From the NCBI GenBank assembly GCA_002254285.1, contig NIUZ01000007.1, forward strand, positions 1-29,052: 29,052 bases of DNA. The letters run 5' to 3'. Origin of the DNA: Bacteroidetes bacterium 4572_112 (GTDB taxonomy: Bacteria > Bacteroidota > Bacteroidia > Bacteroidales > UBA1556). Of this stretch, positions 7,863 to 14,563 are shown in pieces; the first letter of the stretch is position 1, and the number at the start of each line of letters is the position of its first letter. Made by a program: the position numbers and the translations under genes. Below the pieces are notes generated by a model, which was given only the letters and a program-made list of their open reading frames with translations, was not told where the DNA came from and ran no database searches.

Positions 7863-8333
7863 CTACCTTAATCTTTCGGATTCACGAACTAGTTTTTCGT
7901 CTTTTCTAATATTTCTATTAGCAAGAATCAATAATAATACCGTTACTATAGGAAAAAAAGCGGCAACATCGTATTTAGCTGCAGATGTTACAGCATCCAT
8001 TTTGGCTACCATATCTGAATAGTAGAAAATACCTGCCAAAAGAATAAAGTTCATTAGCATAGCAATCATATTTAATGTCATTTGCTGCTTACGGTTTTTG
8101 AATTTAAAAATACTAAAAGCAGAAATAATTGCTAATAAGGAAGCTGCTATTGGCAAAGCCCATATATTAGGCAAATCTCCGACAAAATCAAGGCTATTGA
8201 CACCTTCAAAACGGAAAATATTCATATAAAAAACAACATCTCCACTATTAAAAACAACCACTGGAAGGAAAGACATAATAGCAATTAGAATAAAAACTAA
8301 TGCCAAATAAATTGTTTGTACTCTTTGTATCAT
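7863..8333 (-). CDS. DUF4293 family four-TM membrane protein
   Basis: This 156-residue protein starts MIQRVQTIYLALVF, the hallmark N-terminus of DUF4293, a family found in Bacteroidota. Four hydrophobic helices are visible (about 5-28, 54-78, 84-109 and 124-143), with a short charged C-terminus RKDEKLVRESERLR in the cytoplasm. No biochemical function is established for the family. It stands alone on the minus strand with its own promoter (8366-8373). Confidence 0.88.
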   Translation of the reverse strand: MIQRVQTIYLALVFILIAIMSFLPVVVFNSGDVVFYMNIFRFEGVNSLDFVGDLPNIWALPIAASLLAIISAFSIFKFKNRKQQMTLNMIAMLMNFILLAGIFYYSDMVAKMDAVTSAAKYDVAAFFPIVTVLLLILANRNIRKDEKLVRESERLR

Positions 8334-8365
8334 AATATACTAATTATAGATTTGATAATAGTTGG

Positions 8366-8373
8366 CAAATGTA
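8366..8373 (-). promoter_or_regulatory. Candidate -7 box of the DUF4293 gene
   Basis: The minus strand reads TACATTTG, an exact match to the Bacteroidota -7 consensus TAnnTTTG, 33 bases upstream of the start codon. No clear -33 TTG is present. Confidence 0.5.
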
Positions 8374-8481
8374 CATTTTTTTTGAATGATTAATTATTCA
8401 TTATTTACTTTTTTAGAATAAATCTTCATTATTTACCATATTTTGTATTAATGTATTTTCAATAATAAACCATATTAACAT

Positions 8482-8838
8482 ATGACTTTAAAAGAACGAT
8501 ATATCAAAGTTGAGACTAAGGAACTCGTTGAAATAATAGAGAATAAAGATTGCTATACTATATGATTGTGTAAATATGGTAATCAGCGAATTTGAAACAA
8601 GAAACATTTAATGTTGGTAGTATCGAATTATTTGCCGAAGAAATAATAACATCGCAAATTTAAGGAATTTCTCGAAAAACTTGATCCCTATAGTACTAAA
8701 ATCATGGAGCTTGAGAGCTCTTTTTTAAGGAGTGAAAAGGTAATTGAAATACAGAAGCAGGAGTCTGATAAATGCCTCTACAAAAGAGAAGGCTTTGGGT
8801 TTGATGTGTGGAATTATGCTATTGGAACTGTTGGATAA
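8482..8838 (+). pseudogene. Decayed small gene of unknown function
   Basis: Several short coding-like pieces follow each other in different frames on the plus strand. The first begins at ATG 8482 (MTLKERYIKVETKELVEIIE) and stops at 8563-8565. A second piece reads FNVGSIELFAEEIITSQI and stops; one base later in frame the peptide continues as KEFLEKLDPYSTKIMELESS and runs to a stop at 8836-8838. At least two frame changes and one nonsense codon are needed to join them. The composition (Glu, Lys, Leu, Ile) is that of a real protein, and the N-terminus recalls small Bacteroidota proteins with an ELVEIIEN-type repeat. I do not recognise the family. The remainder of 8334-8918 holds the promoters of the two flanking genes. 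Confidence 0.5.
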
Positions 8839-8875
8839 CATAAATAAAAGAAAAAAAATAGGCGTATTTTTTTCA

Positions 8876-8883
8876 TATCTTTG
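8876..8883 (+). promoter_or_regulatory. Candidate -7 box of the LuxR-type regulator
   Basis: The sequence TATCTTTG matches TAnnTTTG exactly and lies 35 bases upstream of the ATG at 8919. No good -33 TTG is seen at the usual distance. Confidence 0.5.
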
Positions 8884-8918
8884 TCATAATATTAATAGCA
8901 AAATCCAAAACCACTGTA

Positions 8919-9497
8919 ATGCTTATAGCTTTAATTATTGTTTCTATTATACTACTATTAATATCGTATAAGTATTACGAAATAAATAAAAGCACGCAAG
9001 AAACACTTTTACTATTAGATCAAAAACAAAAAGATGTAGATGCCCTAAAACAAGAAATTGAATCTTTTGATTTTGAAAACCAAACTGTAAATATGGCATT
9101 AAGCATAATTCAGAAGAATGAAATGCTTGAAAAAATTCGTCGAAAAATCACAAAATACAGCTCTCAATATGAATTTCAAAGTTGTACAAGAGAATTAATA
9201 GAACTCGATTTATTGGTTTTTGAGACCCTTCAACTGGATAAAGATAGAGATACATTAAAGTTATTTATCGAAAAATCCAATAGAGATTTCTACTCAAAAC
9301 TGAACTCAAAATTCCCGAATTTAACAAATAACGAACAACGCTTATGTACTCTTTTACGACTAAATTTATCATCAAAAGAGATCGCTAATATTCAAAATAT
9401 TACCGAAAAAAGCGTAGAAATGAATAGATATAGACTAAGAAAGAAGATTCAAATCCCAAGTAGTGAGTCTTTAACGGAATACATTAAGTCTATATAA
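8919..9497 (+). CDS. Membrane-anchored LuxR-type HTH transcriptional regulator
   Basis: This 192-residue protein has one N-terminal membrane helix (about 2-19), a coiled coil (about 25-100) and a C-terminal LuxR-like helix-turn-helix (about 125-188), with the landmarks FPNLTNNEQRLCTLLRLNLS and EIANIQNITEKSVEMNRYRL. In Bacteroidota this HTH usually ends much larger proteins with TPR or beta-propeller sensor parts, and the membrane helix plus coiled coil is the linker of those proteins. Here only linker and HTH remain, behind a pseudogene, so it is either a naturally short form or a truncated one. Its own promoter and ATG look intact. It lies just upstream of the porin cluster and may regulate it, which is an inference from position only. 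Confidence 0.85.
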   Translation: MLIALIIVSIILLLISYKYYEINKSTQETLLLLDQKQKDVDALKQEIESFDFENQTVNMALSIIQKNEMLEKIRRKITKYSSQYEFQSCTRELIELDLLVFETLQLDKDRDTLKLFIEKSNRDFYSKLNSKFPNLTNNEQRLCTLLRLNLSSKEIANIQNITEKSVEMNRYRLRKKIQIPSSESLTEYIKSI

Positions 9498-9546
9498 ACT
9501 ACCAATAATTAGATATATACAAAATATGTAGTAGTGTTGTAGAGTT

Positions 9547-9589
9547 AAAAACTACGATTGTAGAGGTCAAGTATAGTAGTTTTTTTAAC
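9547..9589 (+). terminator. Likely terminator after the LuxR-type regulator
   Basis: AAAAACTAC (9547-9555) pairs with GTAGTTTTT (9576-9584), leaving a 20-base loop, and a T-run closes the element. It lies about 50 bases after the stop codon. The large loop makes it a moderate prediction. Confidence 0.5.
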
Positions 9590-9608
9590 ATACTTTTCAA
9601 TTAGCTAT

Positions 9609-9616
9609 TACATTTG
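9609..9616 (+). promoter_or_regulatory. Candidate -7 box of the porin gene
   Basis: TACATTTG matches TAnnTTTG exactly, 59 bases before the porin ATG and just after the preceding terminator. It would drive the porin and perhaps the lipoprotein gene behind it. Confidence 0.5.
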
Positions 9617-9675
9617 TATTCTCAAATATTACGAGTTCTAAACAAACTATATAAATAATTTAAATAAACAACATA

Positions 9676-11094
9676 ATGAAACAAAATTTACTATTAGCTG
9701 TTGCTTTTTTAATGATGCTTATGAGCACTAGTTCATTGAAAGCGCAAACAGACACATTGAAACATAAAACTGCAGATAACTATTTCCGCAATCAATATGG
9801 TGTACTTGTAGAGCATAAACCTCTTGAGCCAGAATCATGGAGTGGAATACTATCTTTTAGAAGTAAAGACAAAAGTTATAGATTATGGCTTGACAACCGT
9901 GTTTATATTGATGGAGCTTATTTTTTCGATAATAATACTTATAACCCAATTGGAAACGGATTGACTGTACGTAGAGCACGTTTTGCTGTTAAAGCAACAC
10001 TCCATAACAATTGGTATGGAGAAATTGATTTAGATTTTGCTGGATCAGAGATGGAAATGAAGGATATGATTATTGGTTATAACTTCGACATTAAAGAAGA
10101 TGCTTTCTTACGAAATATTAAGATTAAAGCTGGTAACTTCAAAGAGACTTTTTCTATGGAATATACTACTACATCGCGTTACTTAACCTTTATCGAAAGA
10201 TCACTTACTCATGCTTTTGTACCTGGTCGTACTTTAGGTCTTCAGACACAAATGAATTCTAACCGTTTCTTTTTAGGAGCAGGTGTATCATTTAATGATG
10301 TTGGAGACTCTGAAGTTACTAGTTGGACAAAAGACAATAATAAGAAAAGAGGAATGGATGAAGGATATAGTGTAACTGGACGTTTTGTTGGTTATCCTAT
10401 AATGACTGACGATGCAGTATTACACATTGGTGTTGCGGCAACATACCGTACTCCTAAAACTAGTTGGGAAATAAGCGATGGATATCGTTATTCAACACGC
10501 TCACTAACAAGTATCAATAGAAAAAAATATTTGGATACTGATGATATGACAAATGTAGCTAGCCTTCAATTAGTGGGCTTTGAACTAGCAGGTGCTTGGA
10601 ATAACTTTATGTTCCAGAGTGAATATATGATGCAACAGGTTAATGGAACTGATATTAATGGTAGTGGCAAAGATGTTGCTAATTTTAATGGTGCATACGT
10701 GCAAGCAGGATGGTTAATCTTTGGCGGACATTATAGATATAACCGTGCTGAAGCTGAATTTACACAAATTAGTAGAGGAAAAGATTGGGGAGATATAGAA
10801 TTAGCTGTACGTTACGACTATGTTAGCTTAAACGATTTTGATGCTTTAGTTTATGGTGGTGGAGCCAATGGTTTTACTATTGGAACAAACTATTATGTAA
10901 ACTCAAATGTAAAGATTATGCTTAACTACTCTTTCATTGATCATGACCGATACGCAAACGGAAAAGACAAACTTTACACAGGATATGACCTTAACGGAAA
11001 CCCTACAAAAAAGTGGGCGCTTATAGATTCTAGCAAAGGAACTCCTGGCGAGAAATTCGGTTTTGTAGCACTACGTTTAGAAGTAGATTTTTAG
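9676..11094 (+). CDS. Phosphate-selective porin O/P-like outer-membrane beta-barrel
   Basis: This 472-residue protein has a signal peptide (about 1-23, ending SLKAQ) and then alternating beta strands typical of the OprO/OprP-like porin family. Landmarks are YRLWLDNRVYIDGAYFF, VRRARFAVKATLHNNWYGEI, AGNFKETFSMEYTTTSRYLT, FIERSL and a C-terminal strand ending in Phe (FVALRLEVDF), as needed for outer-membrane insertion. The family forms trimeric channels for phosphate, polyphosphate or other anions, but the name covers many Bacteroidota porins of unknown specificity. Codon use and the strong leader suggest high expression. It leads a plus-strand cluster containing CYTH-fold proteins and an anion transporter, which makes an anionic substrate plausible. 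Confidence 0.88.
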   Translation: MKQNLLLAVAFLMMLMSTSSLKAQTDTLKHKTADNYFRNQYGVLVEHKPLEPESWSGILSFRSKDKSYRLWLDNRVYIDGAYFFDNNTYNPIGNGLTVRRARFAVKATLHNNWYGEIDLDFAGSEMEMKDMIIGYNFDIKEDAFLRNIKIKAGNFKETFSMEYTTTSRYLTFIERSLTHAFVPGRTLGLQTQMNSNRFFLGAGVSFNDVGDSEVTSWTKDNNKKRGMDEGYSVTGRFVGYPIMTDDAVLHIGVAATYRTPKTSWEISDGYRYSTRSLTSINRKKYLDTDDMTNVASLQLVGFELAGAWNNFMFQSEYMMQQVNGTDINGSGKDVANFNGAYVQAGWLIFGGHYRYNRAEAEFTQISRGKDWGDIELAVRYDYVSLNDFDALVYGGGANGFTIGTNYYVNSNVKIMLNYSFIDHDRYANGKDKLYTGYDLNGNPTKKWALIDSSKGTPGEKFGFVALRLEVDF

Positions 11095-11157
11095 AGAAAT
11101 ACATTATATATAAAACAATAAATAAATTATCAATTTAATAACTTAACATTTTAATAA

Positions 11158-11778
11158 ATGAGAAAGATCAAATTTGTATTAGGAAGCCTAGCAGTAGTTG
11201 CAATGCTAGCAACAGTATCATGTAATAAAGATGAAGACACTACACCACCACCACCTCCTCCAGAACCAACAGCAGGTACTGTAGTTGTAAACGAGCTTAT
11301 GACTAAAGACACTTTAGGATTAGTATATACTGACCCTAATGGAGATTTCTGTGATTGGAGTGAGTTTTATAATGCTGGTGAGTCTGATATTAACATTGCT
11401 GGTTACTTTATTGGCGACGATGGAAAAGAAACTCTTGAAGAAGATAAGTATGAGATTCCTGGTGATGACGCTATTGTAACAACCATTAAGTCTAAAAGTT
11501 ACCTTATTGTTATTTGGGGGGCTGCTGATGCTAGTGGAGCTGACATGGAAGGTATTATTGATGGTAAATTATTTTGCCCATCAAGCCTAAGTGCGAAGAA
11601 AGACAAAGCTGTTGCTATCTGGGATGCTGGTGGAACATTTGTGGATGAGTCTGAAGACTTTACTGCTGATGGTCCTTTCGGTAAACTTGAAGATGGTAAA
11701 TCTTTGGGTCGTAAGACTGACGGTAATGAAGAGTGGATGGTATTTGATATTCCTACACCAAACGCAGAAAACAAATAG
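11158..11778 (+). CDS. Lamin-tail-domain (LTD) surface lipoprotein
   Basis: This 206-residue protein has a lipoprotein signal peptide with the lipid-accepting Cys at residue 22 (ATVSC), a Pro-rich linker of six consecutive prolines (TTPPPPPPE) and an Ig-like lamin-tail domain from about 40 to the end. The domain shows its usual landmarks: VVVNELM, SDWIELYN-like CDWSEFYNAG, INIAGYFIGDD, FVDESEDF, SLGRKTDG and the terminal PTPNAEN. Bacterial LTDs occur in extracellular proteins with nucleases, CotH kinases and phosphatases and are thought to bind ligands or surfaces; here the domain is alone. It should sit in the outer membrane, 63 bases downstream of the porin gene, and could be a partner of that porin. 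Confidence 0.82.
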   Translation: MRKIKFVLGSLAVVAMLATVSCNKDEDTTPPPPPPEPTAGTVVVNELMTKDTLGLVYTDPNGDFCDWSEFYNAGESDINIAGYFIGDDGKETLEEDKYEIPGDDAIVTTIKSKSYLIVIWGAADASGADMEGIIDGKLFCPSSLSAKKDKAVAIWDAGGTFVDESEDFTADGPFGKLEDGKSLGRKTDGNEEWMVFDIPTPNAENK

Positions 11779-11787
11779 TAAAATAAT

Positions 11788-11820
11788 AACCAACGGGCTA
11801 GCAATAGCTCGTTGGTTACT
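11788..11820 (+). terminator. Strong hairpin after the LTD lipoprotein gene
   Basis: AACCAACGGGCTA (11788-11800) pairs with TAGCTCGTTGGTT (11805-11817) over 13 positions with a single G-T wobble and a 4-base loop GCAA. The T-run after it is short and broken (ACTTTAT). It may end or attenuate transcription between the porin/LTD pair and the genes downstream. Confidence 0.6.
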
Positions 11821-11850
11821 TTATATCATTGAATAAGTAATATACCATTA

Positions 11851-12627
11851 ATGTTTAAATATTTAGCTTACATATCAATCATAATAAGCTTACTTTCGTG
11901 TAATAAAGATGTTGAAATTGAAAACAACGACGACATTATTCCTACTGAAAGAATAATAAGCTTACAGAATAGCTACGATATGAATGTTAAGGAGCCATCA
12001 GGTCTGAGCTTTGGTGAGGGCGGGCAATTTTATAGTGTTGATGATAATACCAATAGAATATATAAAATATCGAAAACTGGTGAGGTAATATATTATCTTA
12101 GCTCTGTAGGTGATGACCTTGAGGGAATAACCTATAACAGTAATAACAAGAGAATATATATAGTAAATGAAGGCGAACGCAAGATTATTGAACTTGATAC
12201 CAATGGAAACATTCTAGATTATTGGAGTTTTACAGTGTCTGGCGGAAGCAGTAATAAGGGTTTTGAAGGAATAAGTATTGACGAAAGCAATAATATATTC
12301 TATATATTGAATGAGGCCTTCCCTGGCCTATTAATAAAATGGGACTACGAAAGCAAAACTGAGCTTAGTAGAAAAGAACTTAGTTTTGCAAAAGACTACT
12401 CTGGAATATTTTTCGACAATAATGATAATACATTATGGATTATTAGTGATAAGTCGCAAAAAATATTTCATACCACTACTGAAGGTGTTATAACCGAAAG
12501 TTTTGATTTAGATTATGATAAAGCCGAAGGCATTATTGTAGATTCTAAAAACAACACTATATATATTACTAGAGATTATCAAAGTGATATTAAATTATAC
12601 GAATACAAATTATCAATAAAAAAATAG
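11851..12627 (+). CDS. SdiA-regulated-type beta-propeller lipoprotein
   Basis: This 258-residue protein has a lipoprotein signal peptide with a lipobox Cys at residue 17 (LLSC). The rest is a beta-propeller of the SdiA-regulated (YjiK-like) family: repeated blades contain EPSGLSFGEGGQFYSVDDNT, DLEGITY, RIYIVNEGERKIIELD, GFEGISID, DYSGIFFD and AEGIIVDSKNNTIYI. The recurring G-(I/L)-x-(F/Y/V/I) blade starts give five or six repeats. The family has a calcium-dependent phytase-like propeller fold, but most members have no proven enzyme activity. It should lie at the cell surface or in the periplasm. It is separated by only 3 bases from the first CYTH-like gene, so those two are certainly cotranscribed. 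Confidence 0.8.
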   Translation: MFKYLAYISIIISLLSCNKDVEIENNDDIIPTERIISLQNSYDMNVKEPSGLSFGEGGQFYSVDDNTNRIYKISKTGEVIYYLSSVGDDLEGITYNSNNKRIYIVNEGERKIIELDTNGNILDYWSFTVSGGSSNKGFEGISIDESNNIFYILNEAFPGLLIKWDYESKTELSRKELSFAKDYSGIFFDNNDNTLWIISDKSQKIFHTTTEGVITESFDLDYDKAEGIIVDSKNNTIYITRDYQSDIKLYEYKLSIKK

Positions 12628-12630
12628 ATT

Positions 12631-13248
12631 ATGACTAATATTATCCCAAGGTACGAATACCGAATTTTTGGTACAGACATTAAAACTATTATTGATAAAT
12701 TAAAACAAGAAGGTGATTTCCAACAAGAAAGAAACATTTCGGAAATATACCTTATGACAGCAGGTAATGTCGAGAATAATATTAAGATTAGAAATAAGAA
12801 TATTGACATTAAGAAGCTTGTTGAATTAAACAGGAATTTTGAGCAATGGAAACCATATAATATTGGTGTATTTCCATTGAAAACAGATATAATAAAAAGA
12901 GAAATATTTCCAGCATTGGGAGTTGAATCTCCTGCTTTTGACAAGCAAGAGTATACTCTAGCGCAGTTTATGACTGAATTAATAATTGATGATCCAGATA
13001 TTATGGTTGCCCTAACCGACAAAAATAGATTTGGATATGAATTTAATGATTGCATTTGTGAATATGCTGAGATAAAAATTAATGGAGCGTTGCTATATAC
13101 TGTGGCTGTTGAGTCTGAGAGTCAGAAGAAGGTTGAAGAAAGCATTGCAATATTAGGATTAGATAAATTTGAAAACATAAACTATCCCAAGCAAATTAAA
13201 AGGGTTTTGGGATTAGAGGTAGATAATAGAATTAGTAAATATTTATAA
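12631..13248 (+). CDS. Divergent CYTH-like protein, paralog A
   Basis: This 205-residue protein has no signal peptide or membrane segment. It is clearly homologous along its length to the next gene: shared landmarks include PR(Y/F)E(Y/F)RxFG at the N-terminus, EIY, VNNxKIR-type strand (NNIKIRNKNIDIK), EQWxP, (I/V)FPA, YTLxxF, RxGYxxND, CExA, INGA, ESE and ENINY with an (A/Q)IKR tail. The order of strands, with an N-terminal Glu-Arg strand, a KIR strand and a late K-x-R, CE, ESE series, resembles the CYTH/triphosphate tunnel fold, but the ExExK signature is degenerate. I infer a CYTH-like fold and make no claim of activity. Its arginines are almost all AGA/AGG, unlike paralog B. Confidence 0.7.
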   Translation: MTNIIPRYEYRIFGTDIKTIIDKLKQEGDFQQERNISEIYLMTAGNVENNIKIRNKNIDIKKLVELNRNFEQWKPYNIGVFPLKTDIIKREIFPALGVESPAFDKQEYTLAQFMTELIIDDPDIMVALTDKNRFGYEFNDCICEYAEIKINGALLYTVAVESESQKKVEESIAILGLDKFENINYPKQIKRVLGLEVDNRISKYL

Positions 13249-13258
13249 TTAAATAGAA

Positions 13259-13900
13259 ATGGCAAAAGAAGAATTAAAAATTGGTGAGATTTCAAAACCA
13301 CGTTTTGAATTTAGAACATTCGGTCAAGATTTTGAAGAAGCGGCATATATTATGTCTAGAAAATCGGTTCCTGTACCTGAGAAAGTATGGGAACGTGAGA
13401 GCGACGAAATTTACATTGTATCAAGAACTAATGATGTAAACAATACAAAGATTAGAGATGGCAAAATGGACATCAAAACCTTTGTTACTAGTGTTGATGG
13501 TTTGGAGCAATGGAATCCTTTGATGAAAGGTGAATTTCCTATCGCTAAATCAGTATTGGAGAACGACGTATTTCCAGCATTTATGGTAGATATGCCAGCA
13601 TTGGAGAAAGATACTTATACTTTAGAGGAGTTTCTTGAAATGGTAAATGCTAATAACGATTTACAAACCGTAAGAGTTCATAAAGAGCGCTACGGATATA
13701 TGGTAAACGATACATTATGCGAAGTTGCTGATGTACTTATCAACGGAGCACATGTTGTTAGTATCAATTCTGAGTCTACAGAAATAGAAGATATTAAGAA
13801 AACTATGAGCGACCTCGGTGTTAGTGATGTTGAGAATATCAACTACTTACAAGCTATTAAGCGTATCATTGGTTGGTCAAACAAAACACTTGCTAACTAA
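13259..13900 (+). CDS. Divergent CYTH-like protein, paralog B
   Basis: This 213-residue cytoplasmic protein is the paralog of the gene 10 bases upstream. It shows KPRFEFRTFGQDF, DEIYIVSRTNDVNNTKIRDG, EQWNPLMKGEFP, VFPAFMVDMPALEKDTYTLE, ERYGYMVNDTLCEVADVLIN and SESTEIED, then ENINYLQAIKRIIGW. It uses CGT/CGC for four of nine arginines whereas paralog A uses neither, which suggests stronger translation of B. The next gene, 17 bases on, is a canonical CYTH protein, so three CYTH-like genes lie in a row. As with A, the CYTH-like assignment rests on strand pattern and context. The charged groove residues EFR and KIR are conserved between the paralogs and may bind a polyanion. Confidence 0.7.
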   Translation: MAKEELKIGEISKPRFEFRTFGQDFEEAAYIMSRKSVPVPEKVWERESDEIYIVSRTNDVNNTKIRDGKMDIKTFVTSVDGLEQWNPLMKGEFPIAKSVLENDVFPAFMVDMPALEKDTYTLEEFLEMVNANNDLQTVRVHKERYGYMVNDTLCEVADVLINGAHVVSINSESTEIEDIKKTMSDLGVSDVENINYLQAIKRIIGWSNKTLAN

Positions 13901-13917
13901 TTCAAAACAAACTTATT

Positions 13918-14388
13918 ATGGCACAAGAAATAGAAAGAAAATTTTTAGTAAAGGGTGATTTCAAATCATCAGTTGTTAAAGATACAAGAATTGTACAAGG
14001 ATATTTATCATCAGTACCTGAGCGCACAGTGCGTATTAGAGTAAAAGGTGAAAAAGGTTTTATTACAATCAAAGGAATAGGTAATGCTAGCGGAGCATCG
14101 CGTTATGAGTGGGAGAAAGAAATTTCTACTACAGAGGCAAAAGAGCTTTTAGAGCTTTGTGAGCCTGGCGTAATCGACAAAACTAGATTTATTGTTCCTG
14201 CTGATGGTGATTTAGTATTTGAAGTAGACGAATTTTATGGTGAAAACGAAGGTTTAACTGTAGCTGAAATCGAACTTCCTACTGAAGAAACTCCATTTAC
14301 AAAACCTGAGTGGCTTGGCGAAGAAGTTACTGGTGATGTAAAATATTTCAACTCAATGTTGATGAAAACTCCATTTAAAAAGTGGTAA
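13918..14388 (+). CDS. CYTH domain protein (triphosphate tunnel metalloenzyme family)
   Basis: This 156-residue protein is a complete single CYTH domain. The signature ExExK is present as E4, E6 and K8 in AQEIERKFLV, followed by basic strands VRIRVKGEKGFITIKG, RYEWEKEIS, DKTRFIV and the acidic strands FEVDEFYGE and AEIELPTEE that line the tunnel and bind metal. Small bacterial members hydrolyse inorganic triphosphate, or less often thiamine triphosphate or make cyclic AMP; the short bacterial form with EIERKFLV is most often a triphosphatase. It is cytoplasmic. It closes a four-gene run with the propeller and the two paralogs and is followed by a terminator. Confidence 0.9.
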   Translation: MAQEIERKFLVKGDFKSSVVKDTRIVQGYLSSVPERTVRIRVKGEKGFITIKGIGNASGASRYEWEKEISTTEAKELLELCEPGVIDKTRFIVPADGDLVFEVDEFYGENEGLTVAEIELPTEETPFTKPEWLGEEVTGDVKYFNSMLMKTPFKKW

Positions 14389-14428
14389 TTTCTTTTTTTA
14401 AGTAAATAGTATTTCTTTTTTTTAGTTT

Positions 14429-14466
14429 GCAAGAGTGTTTATTCACTCTTGCTTTCTATTTTTTTT
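14429..14466 (+). terminator. Rho-independent terminator after the CYTH gene
   Basis: A perfect 9-bp stem, GCAAGAGTG (14429-14437) with CACTCTTGC (14444-14452), has a 6-base loop and is followed by a T-rich tract to 14466. It separates the CYTH genes from the transporter gene. Confidence 0.82.
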
Positions 14467-14511
14467 GACAAAAAACTTTTGTAAGCTCTTATCATCAACC
14501 AAAAGCTTACA

Positions 14512-14519
14512 TATATTTG
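14512..14519 (+). promoter_or_regulatory. Candidate -7 box of the DASS transporter gene
   Basis: TATATTTG matches TAnnTTTG exactly, 44 bases before the ATG. An 8-bp inverted repeat, TGTAAGCT (14480-14487) and AGCTTACA (14504-14511), abuts it on the upstream side and overlaps where a -33 element would lie, so it could be an operator. Confidence 0.5.
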
Positions 14520-14563
14520 AATTATTGGTATTTATCCCACATTTATAATAAATAATAAAAGCA

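Noticed and set aside
8744..8971. 75-codon plus-strand frame across the pseudogene and promoter
   Set aside because: It uses a different frame from the coding-like pieces, covers the promoter and the regulator start codon, and has no recognisable features.
12579..13055. 158-codon open frame on the minus strand
   Set aside because: It is antisense to the propeller and paralog A genes, is Ser/Asn-rich and has no family features, while the plus-strand frames are supported by paralogy.
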